DNA of 64,000 nt. Source: Cristatella mucedo. Taxonomy: Eukaryota > Bryozoa > Phylactolaemata > Cristatellidae. The stretch lies in assembly GCA_009760855.2 (NCBI GenBank), contig WPIO01000006.1:10217501-10281500 (forward strand). The letters run 5' to 3'. Made by a program: the position numbers and the translations under genes. The notes below the pieces were generated by a model. That model was not told where the DNA came from. It saw only the letters and a program-made list of their open reading frames with translations, and did not search any database. Position 1 is the first letter of the stretch; the number at the start of each line of letters is the position of its first letter. This document shows, piece after piece, positions 41,023 to 54,600 of this stretch.

Positions 41023-44000
41023 GTAAGCTGTATAGAGATTTTATGATAGATTTTTCTATAGACTTCATGTGAAGATGCGATGCTTTTCTACGTACCCGAA
41101 GATTTGTCGTGACGATAGTGACCAGCCTGTCTATTTAGCATGCACTGAGATAAACGGCTTGCCCATCTGTTATATATTTACCCTGTTGTCCGTCGGTTGT
41201 ATATCCATATATCACTTGTGTTTCTATTCTGGGCACTGTGGCTAGGTGTTCATCACCGTAAGAATCGCTCGCTGAGGTACCTCGGGGCTCTGTGCTTGAT
41301 CCGGTTCTTTTTACGGTTTAAACTCTGCCTCTTGCTGGTGTGATTGCCAGGCACAACCTAGAATTTTAATTCTATGCAGATGACACTGTGTTGTAACTTT
41401 TCTTTTATCCCTCCCAGCCCACCAGCACATCGAATTCTCTCAACTCCCTTGCTGCACGTATTAATAATAATAATAATAATAATAATGCACTTGATAAAGC
41501 GCCCTCAGAGAACTCAATCTCTCTTTAGGCGCTTTACATTTGCTGAAAATGGAAATGCAATTGATTGGTGAGTAATATCATGATTGATAAATAAACAACA
41601 TCGTTAGGGGTGACATGCACAGGGTCAGCATGCTAATGTGGTTAGTGGCAGCATGCACAGTGTCAGCACGCATAAGCACATCAAGGACGAATCACAGGGA
41701 CCCACTAAATGCTGTCCTAAATAGGTGTGTTTTTAAGTTCTTTTTAAATGTGGTCAGGTCAGGGGATGTTCTGATGCAGGTCGGGAGGGAGTTCCAGGCT
41801 TTGGGAGCATACAAACTAAATGCAAGGTCTCCAAAGGATTTGAGGTTTGTACGAGGTATTTGTAGACTGTTGGATTCCGAAAAGTTATTGTTATTTCCGA
41901 AAAGTTATGTATTGATAACATTCGCACATAGATGGCAGCTAACTTTCTTAAATTAAATGGTAAAACCAAATACAAATTAGGGGCAAACCAAGTAGGATTA
42001 AGAAATTGGAAAGTTCGATTTTTTGCGCGCAGAATCGAAATGAGATCAGAGAAATTTGAGATAAAGGAGGACTTAGTTCCTTGTGTATTCAATTGTCGGG
42101 CAGTTAACCGATTTTAGCCAAGTTTCAGTCAAGGCGAACAGATCGAGGCCTTTTCAGAAATAAGGTCACTTATAAGTAGGGATGTATTGCACATTGAGTG
42201 AGGATTCCAAAGACAAGCGTTAAGTTGGGCCGCCTAAGCTATAGCTGGCTTTATGACCACAAAGTTAGAGAATTCACAGTACACTTGAGGTAGAATGCAC
42301 TGAGCAGTTTGATTCAATGCTATGCATACCAAACGAGTGGGTTCTCAGCTCGCAGCTCCTACCAAACGAGCGGCATCTCAGCTCGCGGCCCTGGCCCGCG
42401 TCGGCTCCGGGGCGCTTTTCTTTTGTTAATGCATCATTCACGGATCTTGGCGACAGCAGATACATCTAGGGGTGCATTTGAGCAGCGATAAGCAAGCGAT
42501 AAAAGATTAGCACGATCATAACTAACGTGCAGGTTACTAGCTGCTGGCATATCTAGCGCCGCCGGATGACCCAGCAGCCCGAAGGGATGTCCATGAAGGC
42601 ATGTAATTTTTTACTCACTACTGTCAAACAACAAACAGATAAGTTGTAAACAAGTCTTAGCTGTATCGGTTTCCATATACGATGTTCGCAAGAATTTCGG
42701 TTTTCGGAAGAATTCTGCAACAGACAGGGGATGCGCATGAGCGCACTCAGAGTGCCGTTCAATTTCTGTAACTCACTGCGTTCTGGTGTACCTGCCTGTG
42801 CAATCACGTGCTTACAGCTGGTGCAGAAGTCTGCAGCTAGGCTTGTCTGTCGTGAGTGTCGCAGTTGCCACATCACACTACTTCTTGCTGACTAGCACTG
42901 GCAAGCAACGCATTGACTTCAAGGTTTTGTCACTCACTTGAGGTCCCTTCATTCTTTGACTCTAGCCTACCTATCAGATCTGCTTCCCCACCAGGCTAAG
43001 CATCGTACTACCTGCTTTTCTACATCTAATCGTTTACTTGCACCACACCGTGTCTTTAGTTCGTATGCCAAAGCCAGGATCTCTGTTTTGACTGGCGTCA
43101 AGGCATCCCCTGGCTTGACAACATTTCAAAAGAAGCTACAAGCACATCTATTTATCACACCACTAATTCAAGTGGGTCCATTTGATTCGCCCCTTGTGTG
43201 CTTATGCGTGCTGACACTGCATGCTCCCACTAACCATATTTGTATGCTGATCCTGTGCATGTCATCTCTAATCATGTTATGCTTGTTGTCATTGTGTACG
43301 GTACTGTATGCTACCACTAACCATTCGATCGTGCTTCCTTTTCAGCAAATGCAAAGTGCCTAGTAAGAGTTCTCTGAGAGTTCTATATCAACAAATGTAT
43401 CATTAATGTGTAAGCCAATTCCTTAAGCGTGTTAATCCCTGGGTCTTAGCCCAGGAGGTAAGGTGGTTGGCCTTCACAACCCAAGTTGTGGGTTCGAGTC
43501 CTGCTGTGGGCCATTTTGTATTGCCCATTGCAAGCGGTGGTGGTAGTCGTACAGACTCTTCTGCTCCTATTCCGATGAGGCTGTTAAATCAGCCTGGATC
43601 AGTTTCAAAATTTTTAATCTAAACGGGTGGTATATTACTTCTCCAAGTCTGGTTTTGTGTGCTACAGGAGTTGGCCAGTGGCTAGTACTTTGCCGTGTTG
43701 TTAAAAGTTATGGTTGCCCTGCTAATGAGGAGTCGTTTCTTCATAGAGCCAGCTCGCTTCCTGCTATGGGATCTGTGCCTATAGCAGGCTGCCAAACATG
43801 GTCGCCCGTGTTTGTTTGTATTTACCATAAACAAGCACGTTTTTGCAATACATTTTCTGCTAAGATTTTCTAAAGCTAAAACCTAAACCCAAAACCTTAC
43901 TGCCAAAAAAAATGCAAAATCCAACTACTAGACCCTAAACCCAAAACTAACAACCCCTAGGCACTCCACCCAAAATCCTAAACCCTAAGCTAAAAGATAT

Positions 44001-47000
44001 CTCGAAATTCACTGTGCCCATAGCAGGAGAGCGAGCTGGCTCTATAAACGAACGGTGACGTATTAGCTGTGTTGTCTGCCGTCGGGTAAGTCTATTTCTC
44101 ACTGGAAAAAGTGGCCGACCAAATTATTGTGGTGTAATGCATCTCTTCTTAGGCGATCGCCCTTTTCCAAAATCACTTGTCAGTTAATTACCATCCATCA
44201 ACCTTTATATGTTTCTTGGCTTGCTGCTGCTACACTTTCAAGGATCTAGCAGGCTGGAAATTAGGTGTTACTTTTTTAGGATTGTATAGCTTAGCAGTTT
44301 TGCCTTGGGATTCGCAATTTCTGCTACTCTGCTGTGATATGGGACTATGCATCAGTGGGAGAATTCGAAAAAAAGGCTTGGTCGTTGTTGTTCTTGTTGA
44401 GATGTCAGTGCCTTGCTCATTCAGAGGCTGCCGAGACTTGTATATGGTGCCTCGGCCTTTCTATCGGCAGTGCATACCAGTGATTCTACCTACGCGAGTA
44501 TTTGTCATCGTTGGTATCCATGTGTCACTAGTCAGAAGCTTGCCCTTATCCTGACAGTGTTAGCTCGATAAGCAAGTGCACAAATCAGCAGAGGACTGAT
44601 TGAATTTTGTGTAGCACAGGTGCTTGTTGAGATGGGAATGTGCTGCTGTTGGATGCTGCAAGATTTGTCTTGGACATAATTGCATAATCGATTTAAAGGT
44701 CCTCTTTCTTTTCCTTGCTCCTCCAGTCACGTTCTCTCGAACCACTCCTCGGTCTCCAGTCATGTTGCAGTTCTTCGTGCAAAATTATACTTCTTTTACA
44801 GCAGATGTTAAGTGCTTAGAAAGAGATTGATTTCTCTGAGGGCACTGCACAAATGTATTATTATTAGTATTCAAATTTTCATGTAGCCAGGGCTAGACTC
44901 GCAATTAATGAAAAATTGTAGCAAAATTCAGTGTTCATTCGACACGAACTCGGCAGTTGCTCATCGAGTGGAATTAAGACGTAATTTCGCCGTTTATGGC
45001 TGTGGAAACATAGGAAGAGGACCGGGGCTTCCTCGATGTAGGGAGTCGGAGCAAATGCCCCCCCCCCCGCCACTGCCAAAGTCACTTTCACCCTGATTGC
45101 AGCAGGCAACAAAGGATCGCTTGCTTCAGAACTCGAACCCGTGACCACTGTCTTAAAGTGCAAGCGCCTTATCCCTGGGCTCGACGAATCATAGTTTGTT
45201 CAAATCGTGCCTTGGTCGAATCGCGTGTCTTATAGTTACGCCTATGAGTGATAAGATTAACCTACAGTATGTAATTTCGAATGCAAGTCCATGACTGAGT
45301 CGTTCCATAGAAAAAAGACGCTGGCGTCACGCATTAGGTGTACCCTTTTGTGATATTTACAGTTACTATTTTAAAGCTATGAGTGTCAATATCTAGGGAT
45401 ATATTTTATAATAGGCATATGTAGCTTCAACGTGCACTCTCGTGGTTGAAGTTTAACATTGAAGTGTGCCTAGTCTTGATTGTTTAATTAATTTTTTAGG
45501 AATATTTGGGGGGAAAATCATTAAAAGTACCATAATTTGTTTGTAATTGATTCCTCGGTGGTTTCTGTACTTACACCCTAGTTGAACATAATCAGGCTAA
45601 CTATAGACACGTCGTCAGAGCCAGTCTTTGGAGTAGGAGGCCTTTGTCTGCATGATGTGCTTGCTCTCATTTACGACACTTGGTTGCTTAAAGGACCAAT
45701 ATAGTGCTAATGCCAAGCTGCGCTACTTTGCTATAGTCTTTCTTCTATACGTGATGGATGAGCTGAGTTAAAACACAGTTGGTTTCGTGCTGCCTGCAGG
45801 CTCCACCTTCTACTTTGCTCTGTTTTGGTTGTTAGGCTGTGTTGCCTCATGTCCTGAATGCCATTAAGAAAGCCAGTGGCCTACCCGATGCCGGAGATTC
45901 GTATGACTACTACTCGAGCTTCAGTGCATTCCGTGAGCTCATGCATCTTGAAAGCAGACGTCTTTTGCAGCTGTAAGTAACCCTTTTTATCTCGATGGTA
46001 AATGTATGTCCATCTCTGTCTGGCGAGTCGTGGTTCGTCTTACCTGCTGTATGGCGCTATTTTGATTCAATCGGAGCAAGTGCCTCAGAATTTTTAATTT
46101 GCTTCGACCTTAGAATTCAAGGAGTCCTCAAACATCAAAACCTTCGAGCCGGTGTCTTTGGGAATTCAGAAGATATTTTCGAAATTGAAGAGAAGTTTGA
46201 TGCCCTTATTGAGGCCAACGACCAGCTTCTAGAACGTGTTGTGAGTAGCAGTGGGTGACAATTGCATGCCTTGTTGGGCTGCATCAATTTCTGTGTAATT
46301 TTCTAAACTGTTAGTTACTATCGACAGGGTACGTTTGCTGACGAGGCAGCAGGTCTGAGGAAGAAGGACGCTGACATCGTTGTTGCGGAATTAGATTTTT
46401 CCTCATCAAATACAAGCACACCTGTAAATATTGGTACGACAACCAGCTGGAATTCAGCATCATCTCGCCAGGTGTGTGTGTGTGTGTGTGCCCGCATGTT
46501 TGTGTGTGCATGCTCGTAATCAAACAATCTGAACACGTGCATTGCTAACAACTGACCAATTCTTTTCATAACCCGATGTCATTGACCTGTGATTCCGATT
46601 ACTTGTGTGTGTTGCTTGATCTTAGTTTGGTATTATAATCCGTCTGCAGCGCCCACTTAGTGTACTCGAGGATGGCAGAAGGAGGATTAGCAGCACATTT
46701 CGGTTGCTAGCATCCCGCTGTGTTGATCGGCCCCAACTCAAATTTAAAGACAAAGTGGATAACGGCCGTACCCCGTTTATACCTCGATTGCTGAACAAGC
46801 CCAATGCTCTGAAGCCATGGCAAGGTGAGTTTTTAAGTTTCCGTAAGATTGACATTCATAGCAATGATCTGATGACTCCTGTTGCATTCTGAATTGTTAC
46901 TGTATATTTGCTTCCTAGATCCTTTTCGGAATCAGGAAGATCTTGGAGATATTGACCCTGCCAGGTATGTAATGCCAGTAATTTGTACAGCTTCTTGTAG

Positions 47001-50000
47001 CAAGATTCAGAAAACCAACAGCCGCTTATAATCCTGTTTAAATGCACTTGATGTATGTAGCCTGGTTTTTGGATAACAAAACTGTCACGGTCTCCTGAAA
47101 AATCCACGTACGAGCTCCTGATAAAACCGTTCTTCGGCTTTAGCAGCCTGTGTTGCCTGATCGAATTGCAGCCTGTTCAGGGTCCACGATTTTGGCCATC
47201 AGGTAGAGCTTCTGAGGCCTTTCGAACTGGCTTACTACCTCGGGTGCGCATAAATTGCTCGTAATTTATTTGCAGAATTACTTGCTTGCAAACTCCGCAC
47301 TTTAACTCGTGCCGACCATGTTGATCTGCATGTTATAGCAAGCAGGTGCACCTTCCCTCGGCTTAACTATGCATCTGTGCGAGCCTTTGCAACTTCGGGG
47401 TTGGGGGGTTACATCTATAGGGATCTGTGTACGTTCTGCTTCGATGGCGACTAGGCTGACCACATGTTGAAGTATGATAGCAGTAATCTCCCATTCAAAG
47501 TTTGGACGGATGTGTCAAGTGCCAAAAGGCCCCAAAGGGATATCGTAACTGTAGAGAGAAAAGAAAGAACATGCCTTGGCCTCTCGGAAGTCGAACCCAT
47601 GAAAAAAAAATACTAGCTGATTCAACAGCCTCTTTTTGTATAGTGACAGATGAGCCTTTACGACTATCACCATTGCTTGCAGTGGCGATAAAGGATCGCC
47701 CACCGCAGGATTCGAACCCACTACCTCGGTGCCGAGGTCGTGAAAAGCAACTGCATTACCTAGTGCGTGCCATCACGGCTCACCGTGCCCTCCAGCACCA
47801 GAACACAAGTCCCATCGACTAGAGGCACTGTAAATAACTTGACCTTGCTTAAGACCGTGTTCATCGTTTGCAAACTTTGCTTGAGGGTCGCGTTTTACTA
47901 TGTCGTTCATTCTTTTGCACGAAGTAAAAGCTAGTTGTCGTACAAAATATTGTCTTGTCACGAAATCGTTTTTGCGCATATTTCGACTTCGTGCTTAGCA
48001 TGCTTGAGGCTAAAGTGTTGGTGTCTCCTTTCAGCATTCGCCATCCGTATGAGTATGAGCTTGAGCAGCTGGTTTATTCCGAAAAACAGCTGACGAAGTG
48101 CTCGGCTTCACCGCAGGTATGGTTGAGCCTCTATCAAAATGAAATGCCTGTTCTGTCATTATGAGCAAGACATTCTGAATTAGATGCTGTTGCAGCCATG
48201 GACCGGCAATCGGCCTACTGCGTTATAGAAATCATAAGACATTTGCATAGCGCCCTGAGAAAATTAAATCTCGTCTAGGCACTTAGCATGTGCCGTAAAA
48301 GATAGTCAATAGGTCAAAAGGTTAGTAATAGCATGCATACTGTCAGCACGAATATGCGCACCAAGGACAATTCACACAGACCCAGTAAATGCTGTGAGGA
48401 GCACGTGGATTTTTAGCTTCTTTTTAATGTCAAGTCATGTTCAGGTCGGTTCATTGCGTCAGTCGGGAGTGTTGGGAGCATGCGAACTAAAGGCTTGGTC
48501 TCCAAAAGATTCAAGATTGGTTAGAGGCACAGCTAAAAGGTTTGAATCAGAAGAGTAGTCGGTACTTCGCATAACCGGGTTAAGAAGTGGTTCAGATAGG
48601 TCTGCTAGAGCAGCAGAATGGAAGTGCCCAGTTGTGAGTGACTAAACCTTGAATTCGATACAATTGATGGGGAGCTAGTGCAGGTTGGAGAGTAGTTGTG
48701 TAATGTGGCATGGGCAACGTTTACGACAGATAAGCCTAGCTACAGAATTTAGTACAGTCATATACACACGGTAAGCGCTTTATTTCACAGGTCGGATTAC
48801 CTGCTGGTAGTGAGTTACAGCATGTCATCAAGTTTGGAGTATGCAGATTTGACAGTGGAGCTGATAATGTCGTCCAGTAAAAGGTCACTTTGGAACAAGG
48901 CACCCAAATATCGTGCATATGCTACAGGAGATATGCTGGCCGAGCTTATTTTAAAGGATAGTTTTTTCCAATTTCGGAGTAAAACTGTGTTTGCTCTTTA
49001 CTGGTAGGTCAGTTTTATCGTCATTCAATTCGAGAAAGCTTCCTGCCATCCAAGTGCAAATGACAGCAACAAGGAAATTGAGAGAGTTTGGCATGCTGGG
49101 AGGCAGGGAAGGATCAAAGCTTATGTGCAGCTGTGTGTCATCTGCATTAAAATGAAAGCCCAGATTGTGCTTGGCGATCGCATCGGCGAGAGAAAGGGTA
49201 TAAATTGTAAAAAGAAATAAAATATTCACTTGTATAGCCCCCTAAGAAAACTTCTCTATCCAGGCTCTTCACATGTACCACGGGGCTCATGCCCACGACC
49301 TAGGGCAGACCTTGGTCGGGGCGAGCACCTTAGCCACTGGGCCAAACCAGCTCGGCTTGTAGATCAAGCACCACTCCCTGGGATACTCTGTGCTTTAGCC
49401 GGTTGAGAGCAATGCACTGAAGTCGTCTAGTGAGACAGGACCTAAACCAATACAGTGCTAGTGATGCTCAGGTGAGATGAAAGGTGCTCATGACGGACTT
49501 GGTGATCAGTCGTATCTAATGTTGCCAAAAGATACAGTAAAACAAGCATATGCAAGTCTGCATTCAGCAAATCGATGCATCTCATGAGAACAGTGGGTGT
49601 AGAGGGCTAGAAGTCTTCTTAGACCGGGAGATGAATTTTGAGATGAGATCACTAGTGGTAGGTTTGAATGCAGACATTCATGTTCTGCAAAGAATTGAGC
49701 TAGTGTAGGCAGACGAGACCAGTGGGGGTGTTGACTTGGGGATGGATGATAGGCTCTCTAATCCTATTTATCTTGCTGACAAAGAAGCTTGGGAAGCGGT
49801 CTACTTGATTGCCACCAGAATCACTCGTTAAGATGGTGACCTGGGAGTGGTTAAGAAGACGGTTGATGGTCGGCATCAGTATTTTTGGATTGTGCTTATG
49901 TGTTTTTTGGTTATGTGCTGTAGAAGCTGGACTTGACCGTTGCAAGGTTGGATTGGTAAGATCTACAATAGTTGTATGCCAGTCAATGGTCAGTCAGTCC

Positions 50001-51579
50001 GGATCTTTTGTTTGCTTTGTCAAGCTTGCAGCTCAATGTCAACCAAGGCGGGGGACTAGCCGAGATCAGGTGCATTATTAATATTACTCCTAAAAGCCGG
50101 CCTTTTTGTAGAGGAAATGTATTCATGTGCCCGTAAAGATTGTTGTTGACACCTGCTACACATGTGTTTACTAAATTGTAAAAAAAATAATGATCTGCAA
50201 ACTCTCTCCAATCCGGCCTCCTTCTACTGTGAAAGGCTTTGCCTCCCGCAGTCACAATACAATGAAGTCATTGGAGAGGCGACATCGATAGTCAATGCGC
50301 TCGCTCTTCACGACCCAGGTCGTGGGTCTGAGTCCTGCAGTGGGCGATTCTTTATCCCCTACTGCAAGCAGTGGTGCTAGCCGTAAACAAAAATCCTAGC
50401 TGATTAAACAGCTCCTTTTTGTATAGCGACAGAAGAGCCTTTACGGCTATCACCACCGCTTGCAGTGGTGATAAAAAATCGCCCACCGCAGGGATCGAAC
50501 CCACGACCTCGGGACGGAGGTCGTGAAAGCAATCGCCTTACCTAGTGTGCCATCATGGCTAGCCGTAAAGGCTCTTCTGCCGCCATATAAATGACGCTGC
50601 TGAATCAGCTGAGTATTTTTTATTATTATTATTTGGTGCCTTGTGAATCCACGCCTTTAATTGTTGTTTGACTGTTAATTTGCACTACATGCAGTGGTGC
50701 AATGTTGCTGCACACTTTGTAATCATGATATTGGATGTAGTAGTCACCTTATGTTATGCAACATTTGTGAAATTTCTGCATAGATGCATGGATTTCACGA
50801 CTAGGGGTAACATACATTTGACGATATCAACTATTTTTTTGCTCTGCAGATGCCACTGTCATTGGAATCTAGCAGCTCAGTACAGTTTATCGACACAGAA
50901 AGCCAACTAATGCAGTTGTTGCAGCTATTGAAGAATGAGATGGAGCTTGCGGTTGATCTTGAGGTAAGGATAGCCTTTTCCTCGTTGTCATGCTACAGTA
51001 TGTGCCCAGGTGTGGACTTATCGTGACACATTCGAAGCTGGGTTCTTTTTCTGCCAGCATCACTCATACAGGACATACCAAGGCATAACATGCCTCATGC
51101 AGCTGTCGACCAGAAAGCAAGACTTCATTATCGATGCGCTTGAGCTGCGCAGCCAGCTTCATGTTCTCAACGAAGTATTTACGGACCCAAACGTTGTCAA
51201 GGTAACTTAATCTGTCGTCTGCTTGGAAACTGTCGTCTGCTTGGAAATGTGCTACTTTTCATGGTAATTGGGCAGCTGCCGTGTTTTTGAATAGAAATTC
51301 TAGATATCTGCATTTTGCCGAACGAGCCTTTGTTTCTCTTGACATGGCATGACATGTTCCCGTGGTGTGCGTGTGTGAGTGTGTGTGTGCGCGCGTGCGT
51401 TCGCGCGATCGTGCGCGTGTGAGTGTGTGTGCGCAAGCAAGACTGCCAACAAGAATAATTATTTGCAAGCAGCAGCGAGAATTTAATTAATCTGGGGAGC
51501 GCTGCTAAGCAGCCAGTTCCTGGTCCTACTGCTGCATGTGAGCTTCGGGAACACCAGCCTGCATGCAAGGAGGGGGGCA

Positions 51580-51614
<35 letters not shown>

Positions 51615-54600
51615 GAAGGCATTGTGCATGTTACCACTAAACGTTTGATCATGCTTCCTTAACAGCACATGTAAAGCCTAGAAAGATATAAAGTTTACTG
51701 TGGGTACTGTACAAATCTATTAATACTATCATTTTTGTACCACCCGATTTTCTTACTCAAATCGTTTATCTATACCTCGTAGTAACCTCTTATCTTTTGG
51801 AGATCGTACCTGTAGTTCGTATGCTGCCAAGGCCTGGAACTCACTCCCAGTTGATGCAGCCCTGACTTGATGACATTTAAAAAGAAGTTTAAACACATCT
51901 CTTTATCTTGGCATTCAGTGTGTCTTCGTGATTGATTCCTCCTTTGTGTGCTTATTCGTGCTGACACTGTGCATGCTACCATTAACCCATATTTGCATGT
52001 TGACCCTGTGCATGTCACCTCAAACATGTTATGCTTGTTGGCATTGAGCACGATACCACTAACCATTTGATCGTGCTTCCTTTACAGCATGTATTAAGTA
52101 CCTAGAAAGAGATCCAGTTCTCTGATGGTGCTATGCAAATGTATTATTATTATTATATAATTCAATAACCTCATTAATATAGCAGAAGAGGAGCCGTAGC
52201 AGCTATCACTGCTGCTTGTTGTGGGCAATAATGATAATAGTAATAACTTGATTAAGCGCTCTCAGAGAACTCAGTCTCTCTCTGGGCGGTTTACATTTGC
52301 TGCAAAAGAAACACGGCAATTAAGAATTGCCTGCTCCAGGCCTCGAACCCACGCACTGGGTTGTGCAGTGCAAGTTTACCTTACCCCTAAGGCTTAAATC
52401 GACCCAGGGGCGCTGTGTTGCACGAGAATACAAGTTCTCGTATGTGATATCTGGCACACCAAGTTTGCCTTATTCAAATCACTTGGTCTGGGCAGATGTT
52501 ATGTACATCTGATGAGTGTAAGGGCTTTGCTTCGTCATAAGATCGGCACTCGTTCTCACCGTGACGTGTGCCTTGTGATGCAGGTATTCCATGGTGCAGA
52601 CTCGGATATAAACTGGCTGCAACGCGATCTGGGTTTGTATGTTGTCAACATGTTTGACACTCATCAAGCCGCTCGTGCACTGTCTCTCGTCAGACACTCC
52701 CTTGGCCACCTCCTTCAGCACTATTGTGGCGTGCATGCAGACAAGCAATACCAGTTGGCTGACTGGCGCATCAGGTGAGTAGTCAGGCCACCTTTGACGT
52801 CGGTTAGTAATGAATTGGGTACCGAAAGCCAAGAATTCTGCTGCATGTGCCCATTTTGTAAAGTCACCATATTCTGTTGCCCTCCAGCGGTATCCCACAC
52901 TTCTCTTGCGACATCAGTGCAATTAGGAAATGCCCCAGTGTTTACGAGTTGATAACTTGGCAGAATTGTGAACTAAACACGCAAATGATCTATGGTGTTG
53001 GTAACAAGATGCTAACCATTGGTAGCAAATGGAAGTGTTGGTCCGAAGACAGCATTTTGTGATTTTATCACTTCTTGTTTATGTGCAACAAAAGTTGCCC
53101 TTTTCTTGCACTTGTCGGTTATAGTTTGAAGCACGGTAAAGCGAAGGGGGTAGAAGGTTATTGGAAGTAGGCCAAATGATTGACTTCATGATCAAATTAT
53201 TTAGTGTAGCAATTGCCACATTTGTCTCATTACATGTGGTAGTGCATAGAAACTTGGTCAGATGGTCCAGAATACCTATGGTTACTCTCCGGGCTGTGGT
53301 AGCCTTGTGTTTCGTTTGCACCTACTTGGCAAATCGGTGTTTCCTGGTTTTATGCTTATATAAAGCTAGCAAGGGGCCGAGCCAGGGCTAAACAGTTAAG
53401 CGTGGACTGGTTTCTTACTTCCATAACTGCATGCGATTGCTGCCAGCTGGCCGGTTTTGCTCTTAAAACTATGCGATTGCTGCCAGTTGGCCGGTTTTGC
53501 TCTTAAAACTAAGTCAGGAAAGGGATTCTGTATGTGCATGAGTTGTGCGCTTGGTTCAAGTTATGTCATGCTTAAAGAGCTGACAAGACTTACATGGCTT
53601 AAAATTAATAATAAGAATAACAAGACATTTGAATAGTGCCATAAATCTTTTATTAACATTTGCATTTGCCATAAAGGAAGCATGTCTATTGATTAATGAT
53701 AATGCAGTGTCAGTATGCATAAGCACATAATAGCAAGTCGTATGACCTAGCAAATGCTTTGAGGAACAGGTGCATTTGTAGCTTCTTTTGAAATGTCGTC
53801 AAATCAGTCAGTGGGAGTTCCAGTCTTTTGGGGGCCATAGGAACTTAAGGCACGGTCTTCAAACGGTTTGAGGTTGTTTAGAGGCACAGCTTAACTACCT
53901 AAGTGTGAAGAGCAGGTGGTACGATGCCTAGCCTGATTAGAAGGTAGTCGGATATGTAGGCCATAGCAAGATAATGGAGGGACCTAAAAGTGAGTCTCGA
54001 AACCATTAAGTCGATACGTTGTTTGATGAGGAGCCAGTGCTGGCTATTCACGCGACTGTTGATGGAACAAACCATTAGCGGTGAATAAATAAACACATAA
54101 ATACAAGCTGATATAACAGCCTCTTTTTGTATAGCGACAGAACAGAAGAGCCTTGACAGCTATCACCACCGCTTGCAGCAGCGATAAAGGATCGCCCACC
54201 ACAGGATTCGAACCCACGACCTCGGGGCCTAGGTCGTGAAAAGCTACCGTCTGGTGAAATGGCAGTGGAATGCAGCTGCTGTGCTGAGATCAATGGCAAA
54301 GGCTATTAGCACACTTTAATAATGCAAAAACAGGGAAAGAAGGGTCCTTGACCTGATAGCATGTCCGACTTACGTTCTGAGACTTCCTTAGTTAACGAAC
54401 GGAAGAGAATTTTCACCGCTTATATTCTTGACAGGCTATGTGACTGGATGAAACCTGGATACAGAAACTCGGCTTGCATTTTGTCTGTGCTGCTGTACTC
54501 TCTCCGTGAACCTTGCTGCAACTTGTCTATGGCACGTGGAGGTCTCTCTCTCTCTCTCTCTCTCTGTGCTTCTGCTTTTACGACGCTGACGAATTTAAAT

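Noticed and set aside
43875-43995. Interstitial telomere array
   Set aside because: The units are too irregular and few, and the block lies inside inverted repeats, so a transposon interior explains it better.
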